Of a DNA stretch of 64,000 nt, positions 18,609 through 26,150 are shown one piece after another. The stretch covers positions 1,612,001 to 1,676,000 of the forward strand of contig BPGE01000001.1 of the NCBI GenBank assembly GCA_026002875.1, given 5' to 3'. Every line of letters begins with the position of its first letter. Position 1 is the first letter of the stretch. The notes below the pieces were generated by a model. The model saw nothing but the letters and a program-made list of their open reading frames with translations, searched no databases and was not told the origin of the DNA. A program made the position numbers and the translations under genes. The stretch is from Bryobacteraceae bacterium (GTDB taxonomy: Bacteria > Acidobacteriota > Terriglobia > Bryobacterales > Bryobacteraceae).

Positions 18609-19898
18609 TTAAGCGTAGATGCCGCGCAGCTTGATCGCAAAAGCCACGCGGTCCAGCGCCAGCATGTAGGCAGCGCACCGGTTGTGCACTTTGTGGCGCT
18701 CGGCGTAGGAGACCACGTCGCGGAAAGCGTTCACCATGATCTCCTCGAGCCGCCCGTTGACGAGCTGCTCGTTCCAGAAGAAGCCCTGCCGGTCCTGCAC
18801 CCACTCGAAGTAGCTCACCGTCACCCCGCCGGCGTTGGCGAGGATGTCAGGGATCACGAACACGCCCTTCTCCTGCAGGATGCGGTCCGCTTCCGCCGTG
18901 GTCGGACCGTTGGCGCCCTCGCAGATGATCCGCGCGTTGATCTTGTGCGCGTTGCGCGAGTGAATCACGTTCTCTTTGGCTGCGGGCACCAGCACGTCGC
19001 ACGGCAGGTACAGCGCCTCTTCGCGGTCGATGTCCTCTGCGCCCGGGAAGCCCGTGATCGAGCCCGTCGCCTTGCGGTGTGCGTCCAGAGCCGCGGGATC
19101 GATGCCGTTGGCGTTGTAAACGGCGCCGTCGTATTCGATCACGGCGATGATTTTCATCCCTGCCTTGTGCATCAGGCGCGCCGCATTGCCGCCCACGTTG
19201 CCGAAGCCCTGGATCACCACCGTCGTCTGCGAAGGCTCCATATGGAACTTGCGCAGCGCCTGCAGCGTGACGAACAGGCATCCGCGCCCCGTGGCCGCCG
19301 AGCGTCCGCGCGAGCCGCCCAGATCGAGCGGCTTGCCCGTCACCACGGCCGTCACCGTCGTGCGCTTGTGCATGGAATACGTGTCCATGATCCATGCCAT
19401 CGTCTGTTCGTTCGTGTTCATGTCCGGCGCCGGCACGTCGCGTTCCGGACCGAGGATTTCGATGATGTCGGCCGTGTAGCGGCGCGTGATCCGCTCCAGC
19501 TCTCCCTGGCTCAGCACCGATGGATCGCAGATGACTCCGCCCTTGCCGCCGCCGAACGGGATGTTCACCACGGCGCATTTCCAGGTCATCCAGCTCGCCA
19601 GCGCGCGCACCTCATCCAGCGTCACGTCCGGAGCGAACCGGATGCCGCCCTTGGCAGGGCCGCGCGCCAGCGAGTGCTGCACGCGGTAGCCGGTGAACAC
19701 CTCCAGGCGTCCGTCGTCCATCTGCACGGGGATGTAAACCGTCACCTCCATCGTGGGAGTGCGAAGGACCTTCTGGAGTCCTTCATCCAGGCCGAGCAAC
19801 ATGGCGGCCTCATTGAAGCGGGCCTCGGCGGCCAGCCATGGATTGAACTCGCGTTCCAGGGCCGGATCCTGACCGGGCTTCGTGGCTTCGAGGATCAT
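18609..19898 (-). CDS. gdhA: Glu/Leu/Phe/Val dehydrogenase, probably glutamate dehydrogenase
   Basis: NAD(P)-dependent amino-acid dehydrogenase of 429 residues that would interconvert glutamate and 2-oxoglutarate plus ammonia. The catalytic domain has [20 protein letters not shown] with the substrate-binding Lys and [19 protein letters not shown] with the catalytic Lys; [20 protein letters not shown] follows. The Rossmann domain has [13 protein letters not shown]. Length and sequence fit hexameric short-form glutamate dehydrogenases. The ATG at 19898 is chosen since GGAGG lies 9 nt before it; a GTG at 19916 would add MRRYFC. The gene heads a pair with mutS, and is divergent from the M14-like gene over only 36 bp. 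Confidence 0.93.
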   Translation of the reverse strand: MILEATKPGQDPALEREFNPWLAAEARFNEAAMLLGLDEGLQKVLRTPTMEVTVYIPVQMDDGRLEVFTGYRVQHSLARGPAKGGIRFAPDVTLDEVRALASWMTWKCAVVNIPFGGGKGGVICDPSVLSQGELERITRRYTADIIEILGPERDVPAPDMNTNEQTMAWIMDTYSMHKRTTVTAVVTGKPLDLGGSRGRSAATGRGCLFVTLQALRKFHMEPSQTTVVIQGFGNVGGNAARLMHKAGMKIIAVIEYDGAVYNANGIDPAALDAHRKATGSITGFPGAEDIDREEALYLPCDVLVPAAKENVIHSRNAHKINARIICEGANGPTTAEADRILQEKGVFVIPDILANAGGVTVSYFEWVQDRQGFFWNEQLVNGRLEEIMVNAFRDVVSYAERHKVHNRCAAYMLALDRVAFAIKLRGIYA

Positions 19899-19934
19899 GC
19901 AAAAATACCTCCGCACCCATTATCCTCGGAGGAA

Positions 19935-20693
19935 ATGGCCCCGGCAAGCCGTCAAAAAACTGAAATATCACGGCGCTCCTTCCTGTTTTCTGCTGCACCG
20001 TGGATGCTGCAGGCGCGCGCCGGCATCGCACGGCAGCGGCTGGAACTTGCCGGGCTTCCCTGGATTCACATCCGCAACGGCAGCGCGCCCCTGCGCCTGC
20101 TGCGCATCCACGGCAACGAAGAAACTGCGCGCGAAGCCGTCGAGCTGCTCATCGAAAAGACGCCCGGCGAAGCCTGGATCGTCGAGTCGCAGACGCGGCA
20201 CGTCACCCTTGCCGGTCTCCGCCTCGATCCCAACCGCATGTTTTCACGGGCTGGCGCGGAAAAGAATCTGCGTCTGCTGAATCCCGAAGCCCTGCCGGAA
20301 CAGATCGCCGCTCTCCTCGATCAGCTCGACCGCGGCCGGGACGCGCTGATGAAAACGCTCGCGCCTCCGCCCGGCGGCCTCTGGATCGCCGCCCACAACA
20401 ACGGACCCGGCTATTCCATCGAGACCGAGGCGCCCATCTCGCGGTGCATTCACAAGCCTCAGCCCGAGTCGCCCCGCGATTTCTTCCTGTTCACCAGCGC
20501 TGCCGATTTCGAAATCGCTCTGAAAGGGCCCTATAACGCCGTCCTGCAGGATCGTCCCGGCGGCGAAGACGACGGCTCTCTCTCCCGCTGGTGCGCCGCC
20601 CGCGGCGTCCGCTACGTCAACGCCGAAGCCGCCCACGGCAAGCTGGACAAGCAGCTCGAAATGCTCCGCTGGCTCATCGCCGCCCTGCCGTAG
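19935..20693 (+). CDS. Exported M14/AstE-like zinc hydrolase
   Basis: A 252-residue protein with a twin-arginine-like leader (ISRRSFLFSAAPWMLQA). I recognise the skeleton of the M14 carboxypeptidase/succinylglutamate desuccinylase fold: H59-G-N-E62 (two zinc ligands), D98-P-N100-R101 (substrate carboxylate binding), H154 in WIAAHNNG (third zinc ligand) and E231 in RYVNAEAAHGKLDKQLEML (general base position). All residues needed for catalysis are therefore present. It could cleave C-terminal amino acids from peptides or deacylate an amino acid in the periplasm; the substrate is unknown. The ATG at 19935 is close to a GGAGG (2-3 nt spacing), which is tight. It is followed 13 bp later by the glycerol facilitator gene. 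Confidence 0.68.
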   Translation: MAPASRQKTEISRRSFLFSAAPWMLQARAGIARQRLELAGLPWIHIRNGSAPLRLLRIHGNEETAREAVELLIEKTPGEAWIVESQTRHVTLAGLRLDPNRMFSRAGAEKNLRLLNPEALPEQIAALLDQLDRGRDALMKTLAPPPGGLWIAAHNNGPGYSIETEAPISRCIHKPQPESPRDFFLFTSAADFEIALKGPYNAVLQDRPGGEDDGSLSRWCAARGVRYVNAEAAHGKLDKQLEMLRWLIAALP

Positions 20694-20706
20694 TAGGCTT
20701 TCATCC

Positions 20707-21480
20707 ATGCGTTCCCAGTTGGCCGGCGAACTCGTGGCGGAATTCATCGGAACCATGCTCATCCTGCTGTTCGGCGCAGGCGTCTGCGCCATGGTGGTCG
20801 CTTTCGGCACCGGCGCGCCCGGGGAAATCGTGCACGGAGGCTACACCAACATCACCATCGGCTGGGCTCTTGGCGTCATGTTCGGAGTCCTGGCCGCGGC
20901 GCGCATCAGCGGCGCTCACCTGAACCCCGCCGTCACTCTCGCCCTTGCCGTCTTCCGCGGATTCCCCTGGGCCAAAGTGGTTCCTTACGCCTTCAGCCAG
21001 ACGCTCGGCGCCATGGCGGGCGCCGTCGTCGTCTGGTTCAATTACCGCGAGGCCATCCTCCGCTTCGATCCGATGCTTGAAAAAAGCGCCGGCATTTTCA
21101 CTACATTTCCTGCTTTTCCGGATATTCCTGCGGCGGGATTTTTCGATCAGGTTCTGGGCACCGCGCTGCTTCTGTTTCTCGTCTTTGCGCTCACCGACAC
21201 GGACAATGTCTCGATCCCTTCCTATCTGATCCCCGCCGTGGTCGGTCTCGTCGTCCTCGCCATCGGCGTCAGCTTCGGCAAGCTCCACGGCTACGCCATC
21301 AACCCGGCGCGCGATTTCGGCCCCCGCCTCTGGACCGTCATCGCCGGCTACCGCGTCAACGGACTCACAGACGGCACCCATGTCTGGTGGATTCCCGTCG
21401 CCGCTCCTCTCGTCGGAGGTCTCATCGGCGCAGGGATGTACGAGCTGACGATCCGCAGGTTCCTGCCCCGGGGCGATTGA
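20707..21480 (+). CDS. glpF: MIP-family channel, aquaglyceroporin type
   Basis: Inner-membrane channel of 257 residues with six predicted helices and the two half-helix motifs of the family, N73-P-A in ISGAHLNPAVTLAL and N199-P-A in GYAINPARDFGPRL. The Asp after the second NPA-Arg marks glycerol facilitators rather than strict water channels. It likely lets glycerol or similar small solutes diffuse in. There is no glycerol kinase next to it, so its in vivo solute is open. It follows the M14-like gene closely and converges on riboflavin synthase with only 8 bp between the two stops. Confidence 0.93.
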   Translation: MRSQLAGELVAEFIGTMLILLFGAGVCAMVVAFGTGAPGEIVHGGYTNITIGWALGVMFGVLAAARISGAHLNPAVTLALAVFRGFPWAKVVPYAFSQTLGAMAGAVVVWFNYREAILRFDPMLEKSAGIFTTFPAFPDIPAAGFFDQVLGTALLLFLVFALTDTDNVSIPSYLIPAVVGLVVLAIGVSFGKLHGYAINPARDFGPRLWTVIAGYRVNGLTDGTHVWWIPVAAPLVGGLIGAGMYELTIRRFLPRGD

Positions 21481-21486
21481 GCCCCG
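21469..21486. terminator. Hairpin between convergent glpF and ribE
   Basis: A perfect 6-bp GC stem (CGGGGC, loop GATTGA, GCCCCG) overlaps the glpF stop codon and the 8-bp gap before the ribE stop. It lacks a run of T on either side, so it may slow both transcripts or merely protect 3' ends. Confidence 0.4.
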
Positions 21487-21488
21487 TG

Positions 21489-22133
21489 TCAGTAGCCCAT
21501 CTCCCGCAGCCGCTCCACGGTCAGCGTTTCACGCCTCAGTTCCATCTGCGCCAGCAGCCGCTCGACGTACTTCGCCAGGACGTCAGTCTCGAGATTCACC
21601 CGCTGTCCCGCCCGCGCCTGCCGCAGCGTCGTGTTCTCCCACGTGTGCGGAATCACGGCCACCGCGAACACCGGCCCATCCACCCGCGCCACCGTCAGGC
21701 TGATCCCATCCACCGCGATCGAACCCTTGTACACCAGATACCGCGCCAGTTCCGCCGGCGCCTCCACCTCCAGCCACCAGTCGCCGCCTCCGCGCTCTTC
21801 CAGCGTCCGGATCAAGCCCGTGCCGTCCACATGCCCCTGCACGATGTGCCCGCCCAGCCGTCCTGACGCCGCCAGCGCCCGCTCCAGGTTCACCGGCGTT
21901 CCGGCGCGCGCCTCCCCCAGCGTCGACCGCTCCAGCGTCTCACGAGACACGTCCGCGGAAAAGCCCGAAGAGCCAATCTCCACCGCCGTCAGGCACACCC
22001 CCTGCACCGCCACGCTGTCGCCTTCGCGCAGCCCCTCCACCACTCTGCCCGCTTCAATCCGGAGCCGGCTGCCCGAGCCCCGCGGCGCCACGGCAACCAC
22101 CCGTCCCACTTCTTCAACGATCCCCGTAAACAT
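21489..22133 (-). CDS. ribE: Riboflavin synthase, alpha chain
   Basis: Enzyme of 214 residues that dismutates two 6,7-dimethyl-8-ribityllumazine molecules into riboflavin and a pyrimidinedione. It begins MFTGIVEEVGRV, the near-invariant N-terminus of the family, and contains two lumazine-binding repeats: one with VAVQGVCLTAV and FSADVSRETL (about 1-95), one with GHIVQGHVDGTG, IAVDGISLTV and IPHTWENTTL (about 96-195). The ATG at 22133 fixes the start. It stands alone, with no other rib gene nearby, and converges with glpF. Confidence 0.97.
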   Translation of the reverse strand: MFTGIVEEVGRVVAVAPRGSGSRLRIEAGRVVEGLREGDSVAVQGVCLTAVEIGSSGFSADVSRETLERSTLGEARAGTPVNLERALAASGRLGGHIVQGHVDGTGLIRTLEERGGGDWWLEVEAPAELARYLVYKGSIAVDGISLTVARVDGPVFAVAVIPHTWENTTLRQARAGQRVNLETDVLAKYVERLLAQMELRRETLTVERLREMGY

Positions 22134-22183
22134 CTCTCTCACCCTACAACGCCGCAGCCGGTTCCTGCCCGCCAGCAATGGAA

Positions 22184-22205
22184 AGGCCCGCCTTGCGGCG
22201 GGCCT
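22184..22205 (-). terminator. Rho-independent terminator of tRNA-Arg
   Basis: On the minus strand a 9-bp perfect stem AGGCCCGCC / GGCGGGCCT with loop GCAA is followed by TTTCC. It starts 16 nt after the encoded CCA of the tRNA and precedes ribE by about 50 bp, so it should end the tRNA transcript. Confidence 0.75.
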
Positions 22206-22220
22206 GGGAGGGATAATGGC

Positions 22221-22297
22221 TGGTACGCCCGGCACGATTCGAACGTGCGACCTTTTGCTCCGGAGGCAAACGCTCTATCCAGCTGAGCTACGGGCGC
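22221..22297 (-). tRNA. tRNA-Arg (anticodon CCG)
   Basis: The minus strand folds as a complete tRNA: acceptor GCGCCCG with CGGGCGT (first pair G-U), D arm GCTC/GAGC, anticodon stem TTTGC/GCAAA with loop CTCCGGA giving anticodon CCG for CGG codons, and T arm GCACG/CGTGC with the TTCGAAT loop. The 3' CCA is encoded (22221-22223). Confidence 0.97.
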
Positions 22298-22308
22298 TCC
22301 TGACTCTT

Positions 22309-22314
22309 ATGATA
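22309..22314 (-). promoter_or_regulatory. Candidate -10 box of tRNA-Arg
   Basis: TATCAT on the minus strand (five of six consensus bases) lies 11 nt before the tRNA 5' end. No convincing -35 box is visible at normal spacing. Confidence 0.35.
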
Positions 22315-22355
22315 CGCACTTCCGCCGGGGAAGGGAAGACCCCGCCGCGCCCTCC

Positions 22356-22745
22356 CTATCTTTCCTCGCCTTCCGGGGAAGCCCGCGGCAACGGCGGCTC
22401 GACCATCGCCTCCGCGCACGCTGCCTCGAACCGCACCATCACCGCCGGATAGGTGATCACCTGCGGCACCATCGCATCCGGAGGCGGCTCCAGCACGCGG
22501 TAATGCACCACGCACCGCGTCCCCTCGCGCTCCACCTTCCGCACCTCCACCCGGTAGCCCCCCGTCGGCCTGCGTCCCGCATGGATCGTCACGATCCATG
22601 CCCCGCCGCGCTTCTCCGCCTCGTACTGCGCCTCGGCCGCCTGACGCCGCGGCCGCTCGCGTAACACCTCGAACGGCACTTCTTCCATCCCGGATGCACC
22701 CCACAGCGAAATTCCCAGCACCGCCGCCGCCAGCCTAGCGCGCAT
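22356..22745 (-). CDS. Small exported PrcB_C-domain protein
   Basis: A 129-residue protein with a likely signal peptide (MRARLAAAVLGISLWGAS) and one domain that matches the PrcB C-terminal family: RRPTGGYRVEVRKVE, then VVHYRVLEPPPDAMVPQVITYP, then VMVRFE. In spirochaetes PrcB is a subunit of a surface protease complex, but single-domain forms are common in other bacteria and their role is unknown. The ATG at 22745 overlaps the end of the GH5-like gene by 11 bp, so the two are translationally coupled. It ends 58 bp before the tRNA gene. Confidence 0.75.
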   Translation of the reverse strand: MRARLAAAVLGISLWGASGMEEVPFEVLRERPRRQAAEAQYEAEKRGGAWIVTIHAGRRPTGGYRVEVRKVEREGTRCVVHYRVLEPPPDAMVPQVITYPAVMVRFEAACAEAMVEPPLPRASPEGEER

Positions 22746-23736
22746 GGTAACGCCCGCCTCTGGCCAGAAACTCGAACACCCTGCGGTGATACGCACTGAA
22801 CTCCGGATCCGGAATCCCCGATGGCGGCACCGCCGCCGAATCCCGCCCCGTCTGGAACATATCGTGGTGGTAGATCACATACCCGCCCGCCTGCCGCACC
22901 CGCAGGATCTGCACGATATGGTCCTCGGGGAACGTCTCTCCTCTCGGACCTCCGAACTGCGCCGTCCCGTTCCGCGCCGGCTCATCGTCCACCACCGGCT
23001 TTCCGTAGCGCGCGATCAGATACCGGATCTCCGCCGGCGCGATCTCCCATGGCCGACCCGCGCCCTGCCGCGACGTGTGCGGCGTCAGGAAGTCCATCAG
23101 CGCCGTCTCCTCCGCGCTTCCTGTCAGCACCCCAGCCACTCCCGGCGAACTTGTCACGAGCCGTTCCGGATCCGCCGCCTTGATCGCCTTCACAATCGGC
23201 GCCGTGTGATGCGAAAACTCGTTCCACACCTGGAACGCCGCGTTCCGCCACGGCTTCAGCTCCCGCGCCAGCTCCGCCGCTGCCCGCTCCATGGCAGCGT
23301 CCGGAAGCCGGATGTTGTCCAGCCAGCTCTCGCGAGTGAACAGCGTCAGCTCGATCACCATCCCTTCTGCCGCCGCTGAAGCGAGAATCTGCCTCAGCAC
23401 GCCCAGCGGCCTGTCCCGGAGCGAGCCGTCCTTCGCGAACAGCGAACACTCCCCGCACGTGTCCACAAACCCCCGCCGGTTGTCCCACTGCGCCCAGATG
23501 CGCAGCACATTGACGCCATAGCGGCGGAATTTCCGCAGCCATTCCCGGCGGATTTCTTCTGAACGGTTGAATTCCGCGTTATAAATGGCGTTGAAAAAAC
23601 TGACCCCAGTGAACTCGAACGGCTTCCCATCCAGCGTAAATTCCGTCCCCCGCACCCCCAGCACGGGCCCGGGCTCCTGCGCGAAAACGGGCAGAACTGC
23701 GAAGGCCAGAAGAACGGCGGCGCCGGCGGTCCGCAT
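22735..23736 (-). CDS. Secreted GH5-like (cellulase superfamily) protein
   Basis: A 333-residue exported TIM-barrel protein with a signal peptide (MRTAGAAVLLAFAVLPVFA). The start of the mature protein (RGTEFTLDGKPFEFTGVSFFNA) and the strand FRRYGVNVLRIWAQW are typical of the GH5/cellulase superfamily. The likely acid/base is E173 in FQVWNEFSHH and the likely nucleophile E252 in KPVVDDEPARNG. Whether it is an active endoglycosidase is uncertain, because loops around the second Glu differ from well-known GH5 enzymes. It is preceded by a 333-bp stretch without genes and followed by the overlapping PrcB-like gene. Confidence 0.72.
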   Translation of the reverse strand: MRTAGAAVLLAFAVLPVFAQEPGPVLGVRGTEFTLDGKPFEFTGVSFFNAIYNAEFNRSEEIRREWLRKFRRYGVNVLRIWAQWDNRRGFVDTCGECSLFAKDGSLRDRPLGVLRQILASAAAEGMVIELTLFTRESWLDNIRLPDAAMERAAAELARELKPWRNAAFQVWNEFSHHTAPIVKAIKAADPERLVTSSPGVAGVLTGSAEETALMDFLTPHTSRQGAGRPWEIAPAEIRYLIARYGKPVVDDEPARNGTAQFGGPRGETFPEDHIVQILRVRQAGGYVIYHHDMFQTGRDSAAVPPSGIPDPEFSAYHRRVFEFLARGGRYHAR

Positions 23737-24069
23737 CGGCCGCCATTCTACTCCCTCTCGTGCGCCGCACCAACCAGCCCGTTCCGCGAGCCGCAGCCTC
23801 ATGGCTCGGGAAACCGCACTTCCCACTGACCCTGTTCCACCCAATCCTACTCTTTGCCGTCGCGGCTCGTCACCTGCGTGAACAGCTTTTTTCTGCCCGA
23901 ATGCGGCGGCAGAAGCGCCAGACCGAACAGGACCCGCCACTCGTTGGCGCGAGGTCCATGCACTCAATCCCGCCCAGCCAGCGGAAAGGACCGGCGGGCT
24001 TCCCGCGATCAATTCCTCAAAAGACCAAAACTCCGGTCCGGGGCGTTTTCGGTTCCTGCCCCCCACGGC
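23737..24069. other. 333-bp stretch without a gene
   Basis: Lies between the start of the GH5-like gene and the stop of the DJ-1/PfpI gene. Frames through it are open on the minus strand but show no coding character, no repeat and no tRNA. I found no strong promoter, although the GH5-like gene must be transcribed from here or from the DJ-1 gene. Confidence 0.6.
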
Positions 24070-24651
24070 TCACGCCGCGCTCTTGCTCACTCCCAGCAGC
24101 CGGATGAATTTCCTCAGCCACGCTGGATGCGCCGGCCACGCCGGAGCTGTCACCAGATTGCCGTCCTCCACTGCCTCCGTCACCGGCACTTCCACATACG
24201 TGCCGCCGCACGACGTTACCTCCGGCCCCACCGCCGGATAGCAGGTCAGCTTTCTTCCCTTCAGGACGCCCGCGGCTGTCAGCACCTGAATCCCGTGGCA
24301 GATGGCCGCCACCGGTTTGTCCGCATCAAAAAAATGCCGGGTGATGTCCAGCACGCGCGGATTCAGCCGCAGATACTCGGGCGCGCGCCCGCCCGGAATG
24401 ACCAGCGCATCGTAGTCCGACGGCAGCACCACATCGAATCCATGGTTCAGCACAAAATCGTGTCCGCGTTTTTCGCTGTACGTCTGGTCGCCCTCGAAAT
24501 CATGCACCGCCGTGCGGACCTTATCCCCCTGCTTCTTGCCCGGACACACCGCATGCACCGTGAAGCCCAGCATCTGCAGGGCCTGGAAAGGAACCATCGC
24601 TTCGTAGTCTTCCACGTAATCGCCCACCAGCATCAGGATCTTTTTCGCCAT
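24070..24651 (-). CDS. DJ-1/PfpI-family protein
   Basis: A cytoplasmic 193-residue member of the DJ-1/PfpI superfamily, which includes glyoxalases, deglycase-like proteins and stress chaperones. The triad-type residues are visible: E14 in GDYVEDYE and C118-H119 in [11 protein letters not shown], with the nucleophile-elbow strand [14 protein letters not shown] before it. Length and order match the intracellular protease/amidase subgroup. A specific activity cannot be named from sequence. It is transcribed divergently from the oxidoreductase gene over 93 bp. Confidence 0.9.
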   Translation of the reverse strand: MAKKILMLVGDYVEDYEAMVPFQALQMLGFTVHAVCPGKKQGDKVRTAVHDFEGDQTYSEKRGHDFVLNHGFDVVLPSDYDALVIPGGRAPEYLRLNPRVLDITRHFFDADKPVAAICHGIQVLTAAGVLKGRKLTCYPAVGPEVTSCGGTYVEVPVTEAVEDGNLVTAPAWPAHPAWLRKFIRLLGVSKSAA

Positions 24652-24744
24652 GGCGCGCTCCTTTCGCCCTCACTCTACCCGAACCCGCGCTCCGGAGGAA
24701 GCCCGCGTCAGCGTGCGATAGAATGCGCCCGCGGAGGACTCATC

Positions 24745-26037
24745 ATGAACCAGAACACGGGCGATGGCGCCAGCCGCCGCTCCTTCCTCGCCTCCTCGGC
24801 TGCCTGGCTACCGGCAGGCCTCAGCGTGCACGTCGCCGCTTCGTCCGTATTCCGCGTCGGCGTCATCGGCTGCGGCGGGCGCGGCGAAGCCGCCGCCATC
24901 AATGCCATACGCGCCGGCAAAGACGTCCGCATCACGGCCCTCGCTGACATCCTGCGCGACCGCTGCGAAGAGAAGCGCACCTCCCTGAAACTCAAATTCC
25001 CCGATCAGGTCGACGTCCCCGACGACCGCATCTTCACGGGCTTCCAGGCCTACCGGCACGTCATCGAATCGAGCGACGTCGTCATCATCGCCAACGCCGC
25101 CAAGTTCCACCCGCTCCACCTGAAGGCCGCCGTCGAAGCCGGCCGCCACGTCTTCGTCGAAAAGCCCCACGCCATCGACCCCGCCGGCATCCGCATGGTG
25201 GAAGAGGCCTGCCAGCTCGCCCGTCAGAAACGGCTCTGCGTCGTCAGCGGCCTCCAGTCCCGCTACCACCCCGGCTACATCGAAACGATGGAGAAGGTCC
25301 ATGCGGGCCTCATCGGCGACATCGTCGCCATCCAGGAAACGTGGCTCCGCCCGCCCTATGTCGTCCGGCAACGCCGCCCCAGACAGAAAGAACTCGAATT
25401 CCAGGCCGCCAACCAGTACCACTTCCACTGGCTCTCCGGCGACGACGTCCCGCAGACCCTCATCCACAACCTCGACCGCTCTTCCTGGGCTCTCGGCAAC
25501 GCCGCTCCGCTCCGCTGTTGGGGCATGGGCGGCCGCTCCACTCTCAAGGGCGAAGAGTTCGGCTCCGTCTTCGATCACCACGCCGTCGTCTACGAGTTCC
25601 CCCGCGGCGTCCGCGTCTACGCCTTCTGCCGCACCATCGACAACTGCTACAACGAAAACTCCTCCCTCATCCTCGGCGCCAAAGGCCGCTGCGATCTGCT
25701 CAACCTCCGCATCACCGGCGAAACCAGCTGGTCCAGCTCCCAGCCGCCGTCGAAGAACAACGCCTACGATCTCGAACACGTCGCCCTGTTCGAGGCCATC
25801 CGTTCCGGCAAGCCCCTCAACAACGGCGACTACATGGTCCGCTCCACCCGCATCGCTGTCATGGGCCAGCTCGCCTGCTACACGGGGCAGGAACTCACCT
25901 GGGAGCGCGTCGAAAAGTCGAACTTCTATTACCCGCCGCGCCCCGAAGAAGTCCACGAAGACACCGAGCCGCCCATCTGGCCCCAGGCCGACGGAACCTA
26001 TCCTGTCTTCACCCCGGGAATCACGCGCCTCCTGTAA
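24745..26037 (+). CDS. Tat-exported Gfo/Idh/MocA-family oxidoreductase
   Basis: A 430-residue NAD(P)-binding oxidoreductase of the kind that acts on sugars and their derivatives. A twin-arginine leader (SRRSFLASSAAWLPAG) precedes the Rossmann fold (FRVGVIGCGGRGEAAAINA) and the catalytic-domain entry motif VFVEKPHAIDP, where the Lys is the usual catalytic residue. The C-terminal alpha/beta domain includes HFHWLSGDDVPQTLIHNLDR. Exported members of this family are common in Acidobacteria and Planctomycetes and are believed to fold with bound cofactor before Tat export. GGAGG lies 8 nt before the ATG at 24745, and a TAGAAT box lies at 24719-24724. Substrate unknown. Confidence 0.92.
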   Translation: MNQNTGDGASRRSFLASSAAWLPAGLSVHVAASSVFRVGVIGCGGRGEAAAINAIRAGKDVRITALADILRDRCEEKRTSLKLKFPDQVDVPDDRIFTGFQAYRHVIESSDVVIIANAAKFHPLHLKAAVEAGRHVFVEKPHAIDPAGIRMVEEACQLARQKRLCVVSGLQSRYHPGYIETMEKVHAGLIGDIVAIQETWLRPPYVVRQRRPRQKELEFQAANQYHFHWLSGDDVPQTLIHNLDRSSWALGNAAPLRCWGMGGRSTLKGEEFGSVFDHHAVVYEFPRGVRVYAFCRTIDNCYNENSSLILGAKGRCDLLNLRITGETSWSSSQPPSKNNAYDLEHVALFEAIRSGKPLNNGDYMVRSTRIAVMGQLACYTGQELTWERVEKSNFYYPPRPEEVHEDTEPPIWPQADGTYPVFTPGITRLL

Positions 26038-26150
26038 AATTCCGCCGCATGACTGCACCGCGCTGATTCCCCCCGGCCCTGGCCGGGCGCTGCATCCAGG
26101 CGCCGACGCCGGCCTCCCCCATCCCGCCCCGCTCCGCACACAATAGAGAA

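Noticed and set aside
23737-24066. In-frame N-terminal extension of the GH5-like gene by 110 codons
   Set aside because: Composition is not protein-like, and the ATG at 23736 opens a clean signal peptide.
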